Source: Vibrio pomeroyi (lineage in GTDB: Bacteria > Pseudomonadota > Gammaproteobacteria > Enterobacterales > Vibrionaceae). Taken from it: a stretch of DNA of 64,000 bases. Below, in pieces: positions 7,914 to 17,093 of the stretch. Below the pieces are notes generated by a model. It saw only the letters and a program-made list of their open reading frames with translations. It had not been told where the DNA came from and searched no databases. Location: the NCBI RefSeq assembly GCF_024347595.1, contig NZ_AP025507.1, positions 1,612,001 to 1,676,000 of the forward strand, written 5' to 3'. The position numbers and the translations under genes are program-made. Position 1 is the stretch's first letter; each line of letters opens with the position of its first letter.

Positions 7914-9206
7914 TTACTTTGGCAGGTTTTCCAACGCTTCAACCATCGTCATCAATTTATCGACAATTCTTTCGCCGTCTACTCGCAAGCCATTGTGTTC
8001 ATATTCATTGGTGATCCACGCTTTCGAGTTAGGAATGTTCGCCAGTGTTTCACGGCTGTAAACCAACTCAACGTACATGTCATCTGCATAAACCGCACAC
8101 GCCATTGGCACTGTATTCTTGCTCAACTGCTCTGCGTTGTACAAAGTGCCCCAGTCCGATTTTTCAGCCAACATGTTCGCTGCTTCACGCAGTGGCTTCA
8201 GCGTTTCTAGTTGATCGAACATCCATGGGTAAACCATCTCACCAGTAAACCAGAACTCATTGCCCGATTGGTAGTTGAAGTGCGGGTAATGCTCACGTAC
8301 TCGATGTGCCGACCAGTTAGACGCTGTACCTTGGCAGTAGATCGATTCATGAAGAATCGCGTAGATAGGATTCGTTAGGTAGCCCTGCTCTTGTTGCATT
8401 TGATTTAGGAAGCTGTAGCTCAACTGCTTGTTACCGTTCACTTCAACAAACGCACTCTCTAGTGTGAAGTACATAGGAAGGTTTGCTTCACCGCCGCCAA
8501 GGTTAATACCAATCAACTGGAACTGTTCAACCGTAAACACCTGACCATTTGGCAGTCTCACGTCGTTGTTAAGTAGGTAATCAGAGATCTCACGACAAAT
8601 AGCTTGCGCTTGCGGGAACTGAGCAAAGAAGGCTTTGTTTTTGTCTTCTACACGCTTGTAGGTCGCACGATACACATCGTCAGCTTCGCGTTCGATAGAA
8701 GGTATACCGCCCGTGACATAACAGCGCTTTAGGCTTTGTGGGAACAACGACAAGTAGCTCAATGTGCAGAAGCCACCAAAGCTCTGGCCAATCGTCGACC
8801 ACTGTTTAACACCGAACTGCTCACGAATCGCTTCCGCGTCACGAACGATGTTATCGGCTCTGAAATGCGTTAGGTATTCAGCTTGCTGCTCTGGATTTAG
8901 GTGCGCCAAGGTTTCATGGCTGATCACCGTGCTGTTGCCTGTACCACGTTGATCAAGAAGCAGAACGCGGTAGTTTTGCAGTGCACGCTTTAGCCAACCT
9001 GATTGGCCGCTCACTCGTGGAGAAGGAAAACCTGGGCCGCCTTGAAAGTAGATCAACCACGGCAGTTCTTGCGCATCTTTAGCGAGATCAACCAGTTCAC
9101 GTGCGAAGACCTGGATCTGTTGTCCATCTTTTGCTTGGTAATCGAGTGGCAACTCAAAAGAGTGCTGACGATATAGGGTGGTTCCATCAATAAAGTTAGC
9201 TTGCAC
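7914..9206 (-). CDS. Prolyl aminopeptidase (S33 alpha/beta hydrolase)
   Basis: 430 residues, the size of the larger prolyl aminopeptidases. It removes N-terminal proline from peptides in the cytoplasm. The oxyanion-hole segment GGPG lies at 56-59, the DQRGTGNS segment at 85-92 and the nucleophile elbow GQSFGG at 140-145 (Ser142). The acid and histidine probably lie in the AVYADDMY and YEHNGLR segments near the C-terminus. The start is GTG at 9206 with AAGGA 7 bases upstream; the nearer ATG is out of frame and stops after five codons. It appears to be a single-gene unit. Confidence 0.85.
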   Translation of the reverse strand: MQANFIDGTTLYRQHSFELPLDYQAKDGQQIQVFARELVDLAKDAQELPWLIYFQGGPGFPSPRVSGQSGWLKRALQNYRVLLLDQRGTGNSTVISHETLAHLNPEQQAEYLTHFRADNIVRDAEAIREQFGVKQWSTIGQSFGGFCTLSYLSLFPQSLKRCYVTGGIPSIEREADDVYRATYKRVEDKNKAFFAQFPQAQAICREISDYLLNNDVRLPNGQVFTVEQFQLIGINLGGGEANLPMYFTLESAFVEVNGNKQLSYSFLNQMQQEQGYLTNPIYAILHESIYCQGTASNWSAHRVREHYPHFNYQSGNEFWFTGEMVYPWMFDQLETLKPLREAANMLAEKSDWGTLYNAEQLSKNTVPMACAVYADDMYVELVYSRETLANIPNSKAWITNEYEHNGLRVDGERIVDKLMTMVEALENLPK

Positions 9207-9446
9207 GCTTCATTCCTTTTTTATCTGATTCTAATGTCATCGGTACGAATAAAAACGGCGCCCGTTGGCACCTTTAGTTAGCAAGATACGCATAGTGGCT
9301 TGTAAAAGAAACCGTTTGTTTAACATGATTGTGAAGGTGCTTCATCTAATTGCTTAATTTACCTTCAACGCGTAACAACTTGTGTCAAAACAAAAGATTT
9401 AAGGTGTGTTCTATTGAGAGCAAGAATAGAAATGCGGCACAAATAA

Positions 9447-9483
9447 AAAGAGCTTAACGAGGTGAGGATACGTTAAGCTCTTT
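9447..9483. terminator. Strong hairpin in the gap between two minus-strand genes
   Basis: The 13-bp stem AAAGAGCTTAACG/CGTTAAGCTCTTT with an 11-base loop lies downstream of the gene at 9605-10342. T-rich on the plus side and A-rich on the left, so it can act on the minus strand as the terminator of that operon. Confidence 0.65.
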
Positions 9484-9512
9484 GGTTTTATCTATTGTAG
9501 GTGATGCTTATA

Positions 9513-9603
9513 GGTTCAATAAGCTCAGGTTTTATCGGCTCAGTTTCTATAAGCCAAAGATCTATAAACTAATGCTCTATAAACTTAGTTTCTATAACTT
9601 ATA
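9513..9603. repeat. Six to seven degenerate tandem repeats of about 15 bp
   Basis: Units close to GTTTCTATAAGCTCA follow one another: 9513-9527, 9528-9542, 9543-9557, 9558-9571, 9572-9587 and 9588-9601. The repeat array ends at the stop codon of the minus-strand gene, so it is the immediate 3' tail of that transcript. Confidence 0.6.
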
Positions 9604-9604
9604 G

Positions 9605-10342
9605 CTAAGAAGCTTCTAGCTCACCTGCACCTTGAATTGAACGTTGGCTGTTTTCAACAAGGATAGCCGTCGCTGTTTCTTTCAACGCGCCCCACTCTCC
9701 ATCGTCAACTTCAATGCCCTCGTTCCACGCCTTCTCTTGAGTTTTAAAAAGCGCTTCCGATTCAATGTGTGTTTGGTAGCCATCTGACAAACGTTCGATA
9801 TCGAAATCCTGGACGGAAAGCTCGATGGTCATATTGTGGATATGATCGTCCGATGCCAGAGGCAAATCTGATAAAAACAGTTCTGGTGCAACGCAACCAC
9901 GGTTGAGCACATACAAAGTGCTCTTAGGGTTAGAGCCATTGTCCCAACGTGCAGTACACGCGATGCCTTTCGCGGCCAGTTTCACAAGCTCGCTGTACGC
10001 TAGCCAGCGGTTATGACAGTTGTTGAGCTCAATTTTCAGCGTCTTCTTGCCGACCATTTTTTCAATCGCGTAATCCATCACCACTGGAAGGTGACACGCC
10101 AAACTTGCCTTGTGAAGGTCCACTTCAACCGTGTTGTCACTAAGCACTTGAATGTCCACTGGGCAATCGTCTTCTAGCCCAATGAAGTTGCTCGCATTGT
10201 TAAAATGACGAACACCATCCAAACCCACCATTTGTAAATCTGCCACCATGTTCGCTATCACATCGGCTTCACCACATGTACGACGCATACCCAGAAAGGC
10301 TTTATTGACGGCCGCTACCAGTTCATTGTGAGAAACGATCAT
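9605..10342 (-). CDS. Uncharacterised protein, possibly DUF3726 family
   Basis: 245 residues, soluble, no signal peptide. The N-terminal segment (MIVSHNELVAAVNKAFLGMRR) and the HKASLACHLP region recall the DUF3726 family, but that is from memory and not certain. A cysteine-histidine-containing stretch around NNCHNRW is notable. The start overlaps the stop of the 593-residue gene by four bases, so the two proteins are translationally coupled and probably act together. It is the last gene of the BCCT-transporter cluster, which suggests a role in catabolism or its control. Confidence 0.6.
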   Translation of the reverse strand: MIVSHNELVAAVNKAFLGMRRTCGEADVIANMVADLQMVGLDGVRHFNNASNFIGLEDDCPVDIQVLSDNTVEVDLHKASLACHLPVVMDYAIEKMVGKKTLKIELNNCHNRWLAYSELVKLAAKGIACTARWDNGSNPKSTLYVLNRGCVAPELFLSDLPLASDDHIHNMTIELSVQDFDIERLSDGYQTHIESEALFKTQEKAWNEGIEVDDGEWGALKETATAILVENSQRSIQGAGELEAS

Positions 10343-12120
10343 AACGATTTACCTCCATGTTGAGCGTTGATATGTGTAGTAGCTTTTTGTGAGTCAGCGA
10401 TCTCCGCTTCACTTGGTAAGACTGGGAACACCCATTCGTCCTGATGAATTTCATCAAGCAGTGGTGCACCTTGGAAAAACGTCACTCGTACCCAACGGTC
10501 TGAGCGAGGATCAAACTTAGTCGCACCAAACATCGCAAGCTTGCAACGCAATAAGTGCATTGGTGGCGAATCTTGGTGCAGCACATTCATTTGAATGTCG
10601 CCCATCGCTTTGTTGCCTAGCGTCCATACACGACGTGCAATAGCACGATGCTGTGGCTGTTTAACAAGGAACTCAGCCAATGAAAGCTCTGGCGCGAATT
10701 GCAATAAAGCATGGTACAAACGGTAAGCTTGACGACCTATATCCAACGGCAGTTCACGTTCTTCACCTAGCTCCTCGCCTCGCACTCCAAGCCTTGGTTC
10801 TTCTTTGTCTTGAGAGCGATACCAGAACCAGTAGTTGTTCTCTGCTTTGGTAAAGTCGGTCGTGATCGCCCAGCGGTACTTTTCTTCTAATACAACCAAC
10901 AGATCTTGAATCTTTTTGCCACTAGGAAGCGACAGTGTTTCGCTGCAATTCATTTGCTCTTGATGGGCGTCCACTAATTCTGGGTACAATTCCATCAAGC
11001 ATGAGATAAGGATTTCTTGGGCTTCCATACTCATGTGCTTAGATTGTTCAACTAACTGCGCCCATGTATCACATTGGCTGACAGACTCTTCTAGCGATTG
11101 CTCTGCGTGTTTCAACTCATCCACAGCGGCTTTGTTTAGCGCTTGCTGGTTTTCATTGATGGTAACGACTTGTTCTAAATGACAAATCGCTTTTTTAACT
11201 AATGTACGTAGTGGCTCAATCAATGCCGTATCCGTGTGATTAGCTAATACGTCAGCTAATGCATGTTCACGAGTAGTCATCCATTGATCGACAATACTTG
11301 GGTGGTTAATCAGATATGGCGCCATGCCTAAACCTGTGGCATTACCCACACCTAGGTAGCGTTGTAAGCCTCTGTGCAAGGTAATCGCTTGTTCACCGCC
11401 TTGTTGCTCCGCTAGATAATGAACCCAATCTAGGCTGAACTCACGCAACATATAAACAGCACACATTTGAGCACTGAACGATTGATTAAAATCGGGATTC
11501 TTTTCCAAGATTTTAAAGTCAGCAATACCAAACTTACCATTACCATAAACCGCTGTGGTTCGTAGGATGTAGCCCACTTCAGCTAGCTCTTTTGGCGTTG
11601 GTTGAACACCTTTAGCCAAGTGACTAACGATATGTTCAAACACACGTACACTTTTGTTGGCACGCGCTAAAACAAGCACATTGTTAGGGTTACGGCCTGC
11701 TTCTTGTAGCGGTACATTCGCACGAAGTCTCTCAAGTAGGGTGACATCAACATCACCAAGAACAAGAGCAAACGTTACGTCCCACTTTTCAGCAATTACA
11801 CGGTCATTTCTTTCGTCGTCTGCAATCTCATCGCAGAAAACAACCAAATGATAAACATGCTCTGGCGTCTCTAGCTTATAGATAACATGACCAAAACCTT
11901 GAGCGTCTAGTTGCCACTCATGCTTAGTCACTTTCCATTGCTGTTGTGCCATTTTACGAATCAGAGTTCTTACGAAGCTGATTCGTGTTTGGTGCATAGC
12001 ACCCAATCTTTCCGGTGCCATGACGACCGTTGCGTCACGTAGTGCTGATTCAGTGTAGGTAGAACGATGTGCATCCATTTTGCTCACCACCTTTGTAGTT
12101 ATAAGGGTTTTGCTAGCCAT
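10339..12120 (-). CDS. Large conserved protein of unknown function
   Basis: 593 residues, soluble, no membrane segments. I do not recognise the family. Residues about 330-360 form a probable coiled coil (ALNKAAVDELKHAEQSLEES), and aromatic-rich segments (NNYWFWYRSQDKEEPR) follow later. The downstream gene overlaps by four bases. An alternative start at 12078 (MDAHRSTYTES...) has a better ribosome site (AAAGGTGGTGAG) than the ATG at 12120. It follows the BCCT transporter gene on the same strand and probably belongs to that pathway. It is not a known enzyme type from what can be seen. Confidence 0.65.
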   Translation of the reverse strand: MASKTLITTKVVSKMDAHRSTYTESALRDATVVMAPERLGAMHQTRISFVRTLIRKMAQQQWKVTKHEWQLDAQGFGHVIYKLETPEHVYHLVVFCDEIADDERNDRVIAEKWDVTFALVLGDVDVTLLERLRANVPLQEAGRNPNNVLVLARANKSVRVFEHIVSHLAKGVQPTPKELAEVGYILRTTAVYGNGKFGIADFKILEKNPDFNQSFSAQMCAVYMLREFSLDWVHYLAEQQGGEQAITLHRGLQRYLGVGNATGLGMAPYLINHPSIVDQWMTTREHALADVLANHTDTALIEPLRTLVKKAICHLEQVVTINENQQALNKAAVDELKHAEQSLEESVSQCDTWAQLVEQSKHMSMEAQEILISCLMELYPELVDAHQEQMNCSETLSLPSGKKIQDLLVVLEEKYRWAITTDFTKAENNYWFWYRSQDKEEPRLGVRGEELGEERELPLDIGRQAYRLYHALLQFAPELSLAEFLVKQPQHRAIARRVWTLGNKAMGDIQMNVLHQDSPPMHLLRCKLAMFGATKFDPRSDRWVRVTFFQGAPLLDEIHQDEWVFPVLPSEAEIADSQKATTHINAQHGGKSL

Positions 12121-12324
12121 TCAGAACCGATCGTTGCCGTCATTTGAAGCATTGTTGCGACAGTATGTTGGTTAGCTTTCACGTTTCTAATCGTTACTGA
12201 TGTTATCGAGGCAAGCGAACTCGCCCCTTATTATTTGTCCTGACTAGGTCTCTTCACCTAAATAGTTGCCGTCCGATGTATCTTCACCAGTACGGTTTTT
12301 ACTCTTCCTTTCGGAGTTTTTGCG

Positions 12325-12346
12325 TCAGCCTTCTTTCGAAGGCTGA
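12325..12346 (-). other. Stable hairpin between the BCCT gene and the following operon
   Basis: A 9-bp stem TCAGCCTTC/GAAGGCTGA with a four-base loop. It lies in the 267-base gap (12121-12387) on the minus-strand transcript after the BCCT stop. There is no T run after it on the minus strand, so it may be an mRNA processing or partial termination site. Two GGTGAAGA motifs and a small CTCCGAAAGGAAGAG hairpin lie further along the gap; I could not match the region to a known riboswitch. Confidence 0.4.
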
Positions 12347-12387
12347 TTTGTTGCTTGTTAAATCAATATCTTTAAAGTGCTGTCTCT

Positions 12388-13995
12388 TTATAAACCTTGG
12401 TCTTTCGCCATCTTGATTGCGATTTGAGGCGCATTCCAAAGTGATGGCAACAAGATTAAGGACACCGGTACCGCTGTGATAACAATGAAGGATTGCAGCG
12501 CTGAGATACCGCCAGAACCTAGGGAAATCAGAATTAACGCTGTTACCCCCATCATCACACCCCAGAAGGTACGAATAATTGCATTTGGCTCTGTCTCACC
12601 ACTGATCACCACACTGATGGTGTAAGTCATTGAGTCACCGGTCGTTACGATGAAGATCGTAGTTAAGATCAAGAACAAAATAGAGATAAGCATTGGCAAC
12701 GGCAGCTGTTGCGTTACCGCCAGTAGCGCGCCTGGTAAGTTAAAGCCTTCAAACGCTTTACTTACGCTGCCTGGGTCTGCGATTTCGAACGCAAGGCCAG
12801 AACCACCAACAATCGTGAACCAGAAGCAAGTAACAAACGGTGCGATAAGACTAATGGTTGATACCAATTGGCGAATACTACGGCCACGTGAGATACGAGC
12901 GATGAAGATTGCCATCATTGGGCCGTAACCTAGGAACCAACCCCAGAAGAATACTGTCCACCAGCTCAACCAACCTTCGTCACCACGGTAAGTCGCCATT
13001 GGGATGAAGTTATCAATCATGCTACCTACACCTTGAATGTAGCCATTGAAGATGAAGTTTGTTGGGCCGAAGATAAGGATGTAGACCATCAATGCCATTG
13101 CCAAAATTACGTTGTAACGGCTTAGCATTTGCATTCCGCGGTTAAGACCACTTAATGCCGATAATGTGTATAGAACGATAGCGAATAAGATGATGATCAG
13201 CTGCGTCGTGAACCCATCTGGAATATCAAACAGTGCGTTCAGTGCGTAGCTCACTTGTAAGCCTAAGAAGCCGATAGGACCAATGGTGCCCGCCGCTACT
13301 GCGACAATACAACATGCATCAATCAGTGCGCCTGTGTGACCTTTCAGTGCACGCTCACCCAACACTGGGTAAAGCAGAATACGAGGTTTAAGCGGCAAGC
13401 CTTTGTCGTAGTGAAGGTGCATAACCACGATAGACGTTAAGCTACCTACAATCGCCCATGCTAAGAAACCCCAGTGCATGAAGGATTGCGATAAAGCATT
13501 CACCGCGCCTTGCTGTGCATTTTCTTGTGCGCCGTACAATGGTGGTGGACTAACGTAGTGAGCAATAGGCTCTGCTGCGGCCCAAAATACACCGCCACCT
13601 GCCAGTAGCGTACAAAAGATGATCGCCATCCAACGGAAGCCGTCCATTTCAGGTTTAGCGATGCCGCCCAGAATAACCTTGCCTGTTCGCCCTGCCGCCA
13701 AGCCAAGACCAATAAGAAAAGTCAGAAGAAGAAGCATTTGCCAGTAAGGACCGAATACTTTTACAGACCATGCAAAACCCGTATTTACTAGGCTTGATAA
13801 CAGCTCGCCATCAAATAGAGCAAGTGCCACGAACAGAGCGATAAAACCGCCGCTGTACCAAAGTGCTGGGTTGGATAGCCCTAATTTGTCTGACGTAGAC
13901 TCAGACTCGTTTGTGTTGCTTTTTGCATTAATTGTTGTGTGTGCTTGACCCGCATTTAAGCTAGAAGATTTCACGCTATTGGTTAAATCAGACAT
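12388..13995 (-). CDS. BCCT-family betaine/carnitine/choline transporter
   Basis: 535 residues with about 12 membrane helices, in the normal size range of the family. The N-terminal 45 residues are hydrophilic. The conserved tryptophan-rich region is present as WWTVFFWGWFLGYGPMMAIFIARISRGR around residue 345. BCCT carriers import quaternary ammonium compounds with Na+ or H+. There is no long C-terminal osmosensory tail, which suits a catabolic role more than osmotic stress. Neighbouring enzymes (M19 protein, aldehyde dehydrogenase, RidA) point the same way. The substrate cannot be read from the sequence. Confidence 0.9.
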   Translation of the reverse strand: MSDLTNSVKSSSLNAGQAHTTINAKSNTNESESTSDKLGLSNPALWYSGGFIALFVALALFDGELLSSLVNTGFAWSVKVFGPYWQMLLLLTFLIGLGLAAGRTGKVILGGIAKPEMDGFRWMAIIFCTLLAGGGVFWAAAEPIAHYVSPPPLYGAQENAQQGAVNALSQSFMHWGFLAWAIVGSLTSIVVMHLHYDKGLPLKPRILLYPVLGERALKGHTGALIDACCIVAVAAGTIGPIGFLGLQVSYALNALFDIPDGFTTQLIIILFAIVLYTLSALSGLNRGMQMLSRYNVILAMALMVYILIFGPTNFIFNGYIQGVGSMIDNFIPMATYRGDEGWLSWWTVFFWGWFLGYGPMMAIFIARISRGRSIRQLVSTISLIAPFVTCFWFTIVGGSGLAFEIADPGSVSKAFEGFNLPGALLAVTQQLPLPMLISILFLILTTIFIVTTGDSMTYTISVVISGETEPNAIIRTFWGVMMGVTALILISLGSGGISALQSFIVITAVPVSLILLPSLWNAPQIAIKMAKDQGL

Positions 13996-14060
13996 ACTCT
14001 GACTCCAGAGGTTTCTTTGCAGCTGTCATTTGAATGATGACTACAAGGGTGTATTTAACA

Positions 14061-14090
14061 CCTGCCCTATTGTTTTTTGTGTTGGGCAGG
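14061..14090. other. Hairpin in the dipeptidase-BCCT gap
   Basis: Stem CCTGCCC/GGGCAGG with a 16-base loop rich in T, in the 232-base gap between the M19 gene and the BCCT gene. No T run follows on the minus strand, so termination is doubtful; it may reduce read-through into the transporter gene. Confidence 0.35.
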
Positions 14091-14227
14091 CTAATCCATG
14101 TTTGGGTTACCGCGTTGCGAAATAGACCGTTGTTCCTTTTGAATAGTGAATTTGATTGAAGCAGTACTCGCTAAGTGAACGTGTTTAGAAGACTGCTCAT
14201 TAGATGCTTATTAGTAAGAATCGCTGC

Positions 14228-15223
14228 TTAACTTTGGCTTTGAGGCTCTAGGCCATCTTTCAAAAAGTTAAACCAGTTTTCTCCCAAGACTTGCCCAGCT
14301 TCAGACTCGCTGAAACCATGACGCATCAATCCGTTATATATGTTTTCCATACCTGCACTACCGCAGAACCAAGGCAACGCATCTGGCCAACCTGAGTTGT
14401 TCGCAGAGCCTTCACCGTAGTCCATTGCTTTAGACCAACGACCATTTCTCATCCATTCAAGAACGGCTTGAGGTTGGTTTAAGCATAGGTCACTACCAAT
14501 ACCAAGGTGCTCTACGCCGACCATGTCAGCCGTAGTCGCAACCATTTGGCAGAAGTCTTCCAAGGTACATTGGCTGCCGTTTGGTAAGTGGAATGGGTAT
14601 AAGCTGAATCCGATTAAGCCGCCGCGTGCGGTTAGAGCTTTAATCACATCATTTGATTTGTTTCGTAGCGCATCATGAGCAAACGTTGGGTTCGCATGGC
14701 TGATACAAATAGGACGAGAAGACAAGTCGATTGCTTCAAGTGTAGAGCGCTCGGCACTGTGAGACATGTCGATGATCATGCCCACTCGGTTCATCTCTTC
14801 GATGGCTTGTTTACCAAAGCGAGTAATACCGGTGTCGTTCTTCTCGTAGCAACCTGTCGCTAGTAAGCTCTGGTTGTTGTACGTCAGTTGCATGATCAAA
14901 AGACCTTGCTTACGCATTACTTCGATAAGACCAATCTCATCGTCGATTGGAGAACAGTTTTGAGCACCAAGGAAAATGCCGACTTTACCAGTCGCTTTTG
15001 CAGTCTCAACATCAGCCATTGAGTGAATCGGCATGATAAGGTCTGCGTTCTGCTCGAATCTTAAGTTCCACTCTGCAAAGCGAGATAAGGTTTCACGAGC
15101 TGTCTCGTGGTAAACCGCGGTAGCGTGAACTGCTGTAATGCCGCTCGCCTTTAGTGTTTGGAAATATTCTCTGTTCCAATTGCAGTATTGCAATCCATCT
15201 ATAACAATCCGTTGCTGGTACAT
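14228..15223 (-). CDS. M19 (renal dipeptidase-like) protein with altered metal site
   Basis: 331 residues from the ATG at 15223, which has AGGAG 5 bases upstream; a GTG six bases further out sits against the ribosome site and is less likely. The fold is that of membrane dipeptidases: the two metal histidines of the second site are kept (IDMSHS and CISHANP), as is GIGSDL. The first metal motif HxD is replaced (DGLQYCN), and the bridging glutamate position reads GAQNC. The M19 proteins found beside glycine-betaine catabolism genes in pseudomonads also lack HxD, as far as I recall. It probably acts on a small molecule other than a dipeptide. Confidence 0.8.
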   Translation of the reverse strand: MYQQRIVIDGLQYCNWNREYFQTLKASGITAVHATAVYHETARETLSRFAEWNLRFEQNADLIMPIHSMADVETAKATGKVGIFLGAQNCSPIDDEIGLIEVMRKQGLLIMQLTYNNQSLLATGCYEKNDTGITRFGKQAIEEMNRVGMIIDMSHSAERSTLEAIDLSSRPICISHANPTFAHDALRNKSNDVIKALTARGGLIGFSLYPFHLPNGSQCTLEDFCQMVATTADMVGVEHLGIGSDLCLNQPQAVLEWMRNGRWSKAMDYGEGSANNSGWPDALPWFCGSAGMENIYNGLMRHGFSESEAGQVLGENWFNFLKDGLEPQSQS

Positions 15224-15342
15224 AACCACTCCTATTGAAAGCTCAGTGTTCTAGCTCGGTTTTGAAAACACGCTCAAATAACATGTTTTCAAAAATGGGT
15301 TAAATCACTTATCTAAGTTCGTTTGCTGCTTTGGTTTGAATG

Positions 15343-15369
15343 TTGGCCTGACTCTGTGAATCAGGCCAA
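15343..15369. terminator. Hairpin after the aldehyde dehydrogenase gene
   Basis: A 9-bp perfect stem TTGGCCTGA/TCAGGCCAA with a 9-base loop, 65 bases past the stop of the dehydrogenase on the minus strand. A second inverted repeat (GGATAGCT/AGCTATCC, 15380-15412) precedes it. Neither has a good T run, so termination is likely only partial. Confidence 0.4.
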
Positions 15370-15433
15370 TTCGATAGCTGGATAGCTAGGAAGTTAATAT
15401 CTTCAGCTATCCAATTGTTATTTAGAAAGTGGA

Positions 15434-16897
15434 TTAGTAAGGACGCTGGTAAGCCGTCTTAACCACTGTGTAGAACTCTTTCGCGTATTGACCTTGCTCA
15501 CGAGGACCGAAGCTAGACTCTTTACGACCACCAAACGGTACGTGGTAATCCGTGCCTGCTGTTGGAAGGTTCACCATCACACAACCTGTTTGCGCTTGTT
15601 GCTTGAACATTGCGCTAGTACGTAGGCTTTGAGTAATGATGCCGCCCGTTAGACCGAAGCGAGTATCATTAGTTGTCGCAATAGCTTCTTCTAGGTCAGC
15701 AACACGAATCACGCTTGCCATTGGTGCGAACACTTCTTCTTGGTTCACTTCCCAATCGTTTTTAGTGTTCAAGAACAGCGTTGGAGACATGTAGAAACCT
15801 TCGTGTTTCATGCTCAAGCGTTCACCACCAAATGCTAGCTCACCGCCGCTTTGACGTGCTTTCTCAACCCAACCTAGGTTTGCTTCAAGTTGGTTGCCGT
15901 CCACAACAGGGCCCATGAACACGCCCTCTTCCAGTGCGTGACCCACTTTCAACTCGCTCATACGTTTGATTAGAGCTTCAACGTATTGGTCGTGAATGCT
16001 ATCCATAACCACAAGTCGAGAAGACGCTGTACATTTTTGACCAGCACCTGAGAAGGAACCTGCAATCGTTGCATCAACCGCAGTTTGGATATCAGCATCG
16101 TCTGCAATAACAAGTGCGTTCTTGCTGCCCATTTCTAGTTGGCAACGAACGAAGTTTGGCGCTGTAGCAGCCGCTACTTTACGACCCGTATCAACAGAAC
16201 CGGTAAAGCTCACACCGTTCACTTCTTTGGAGTTGATCAGTGCATCACCTACCGTTGAACCGCTACCTAGTACAAGGTTAAACGTACCTGCAGGGATACC
16301 TTGGCGGTGGATGATCTCTGTAAGCGCAACCGCACTTGCTGGTGTTAGGTTTGCTGGTTTCCAGATAACGCTGTTACCGAAAGCCAGTGCTGGAGCGATT
16401 TTCCAAGCAGCTGTTGCTGTTGGGAAGTTCCAAGGAGAGATGATGCCGATAACGCCTACCGCTTCACGAGTCACTTCTACAGAAACGCCTGGGCGTACTG
16501 AATCCGCGTTGTCACCAATTTGACGAAGCACTTCAGCCGCGAAGTATTGGAAGAACTGACCAGCACGGTAAATCTCACCACGGCCTTCAGCAAAAGGCTT
16601 ACCTTCTTCACGAGAAAGAAGCGTGCCTAGTTCATCACAACGTGCAATCAACTCGTCACCAATCGCTTGAAGTACAGCTTGCTTGCGTTCAATTGGCGTT
16701 TTTTCCCACTCTGGTTGAGCGTGCTTCGCCGCTGAAATCGCTTGTTGAACTTGTTCAGCACTTGCTTGTGCGAAGTTACCGATGTTTTCAGAAATATCTG
16801 ATGGGTTAATGTTCGCAACGGTGCTTACACCCGCTTGCCATTCGCCGCCAATGTAAAGTGCGTTTTCTGCTTGAACATTCTGTAATTGAGTCATCAT
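15434..16897 (-). CDS. NAD(P)-dependent aldehyde dehydrogenase, ketoglutarate-semialdehyde type
   Basis: 487 residues, normal for the family. Catalytic residues are present: Asn157 (PWNFPT), Glu255 (LEMGSKN) and Cys289 (GAGQKCT). The AGQFFQYFA segment and the ending GGRKESSFGPREQGQYAKEFYTVVKTAY match the alpha-ketoglutaric semialdehyde dehydrogenase branch best. It oxidises an aldehyde to an acid in the cytoplasm. The start at 16897 has AAGGA 5 bases upstream. It lies between the RidA gene and the M19 gene, so its aldehyde is probably an intermediate from the imported compound. Confidence 0.88.
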   Translation of the reverse strand: MMTQLQNVQAENALYIGGEWQAGVSTVANINPSDISENIGNFAQASAEQVQQAISAAKHAQPEWEKTPIERKQAVLQAIGDELIARCDELGTLLSREEGKPFAEGRGEIYRAGQFFQYFAAEVLRQIGDNADSVRPGVSVEVTREAVGVIGIISPWNFPTATAAWKIAPALAFGNSVIWKPANLTPASAVALTEIIHRQGIPAGTFNLVLGSGSTVGDALINSKEVNGVSFTGSVDTGRKVAAATAPNFVRCQLEMGSKNALVIADDADIQTAVDATIAGSFSGAGQKCTASSRLVVMDSIHDQYVEALIKRMSELKVGHALEEGVFMGPVVDGNQLEANLGWVEKARQSGGELAFGGERLSMKHEGFYMSPTLFLNTKNDWEVNQEEVFAPMASVIRVADLEEAIATTNDTRFGLTGGIITQSLRTSAMFKQQAQTGCVMVNLPTAGTDYHVPFGGRKESSFGPREQGQYAKEFYTVVKTAYQRPY

Positions 16898-17093
16898 TCT
16901 GTCCTTGTAACGGTTAGGTTGCGGTTGAGTCTGGCAACCATCTGGTTAATTAATAAACTGTTAATATTCAGGTAATTAATTGCTAAAATAAGTCGTACAT
17001 TTTGTATCTAAAGTGAACCCGATCGCTTGTATCAATAAACCGCTTTAATTCAAAAGAGTTTTGATCCGCAAAGAGCCTTAGTTCACAGTCGAA

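Noticed and set aside
12121..12387. Possible glycine or other riboswitch before the 593-residue gene
   Set aside because: Motifs such as CTCCGAAAGGAAGAG and GGTGAAGA recall parts of glycine aptamers, but the required core (ACCGAAGGAGCAAA with the paired CUCAGG segment) is not present.
16122..16523. 133-codon open frame opposite the aldehyde dehydrogenase gene
   Set aside because: Antisense to a well-conserved enzyme; no ribosome site or recognisable domain.
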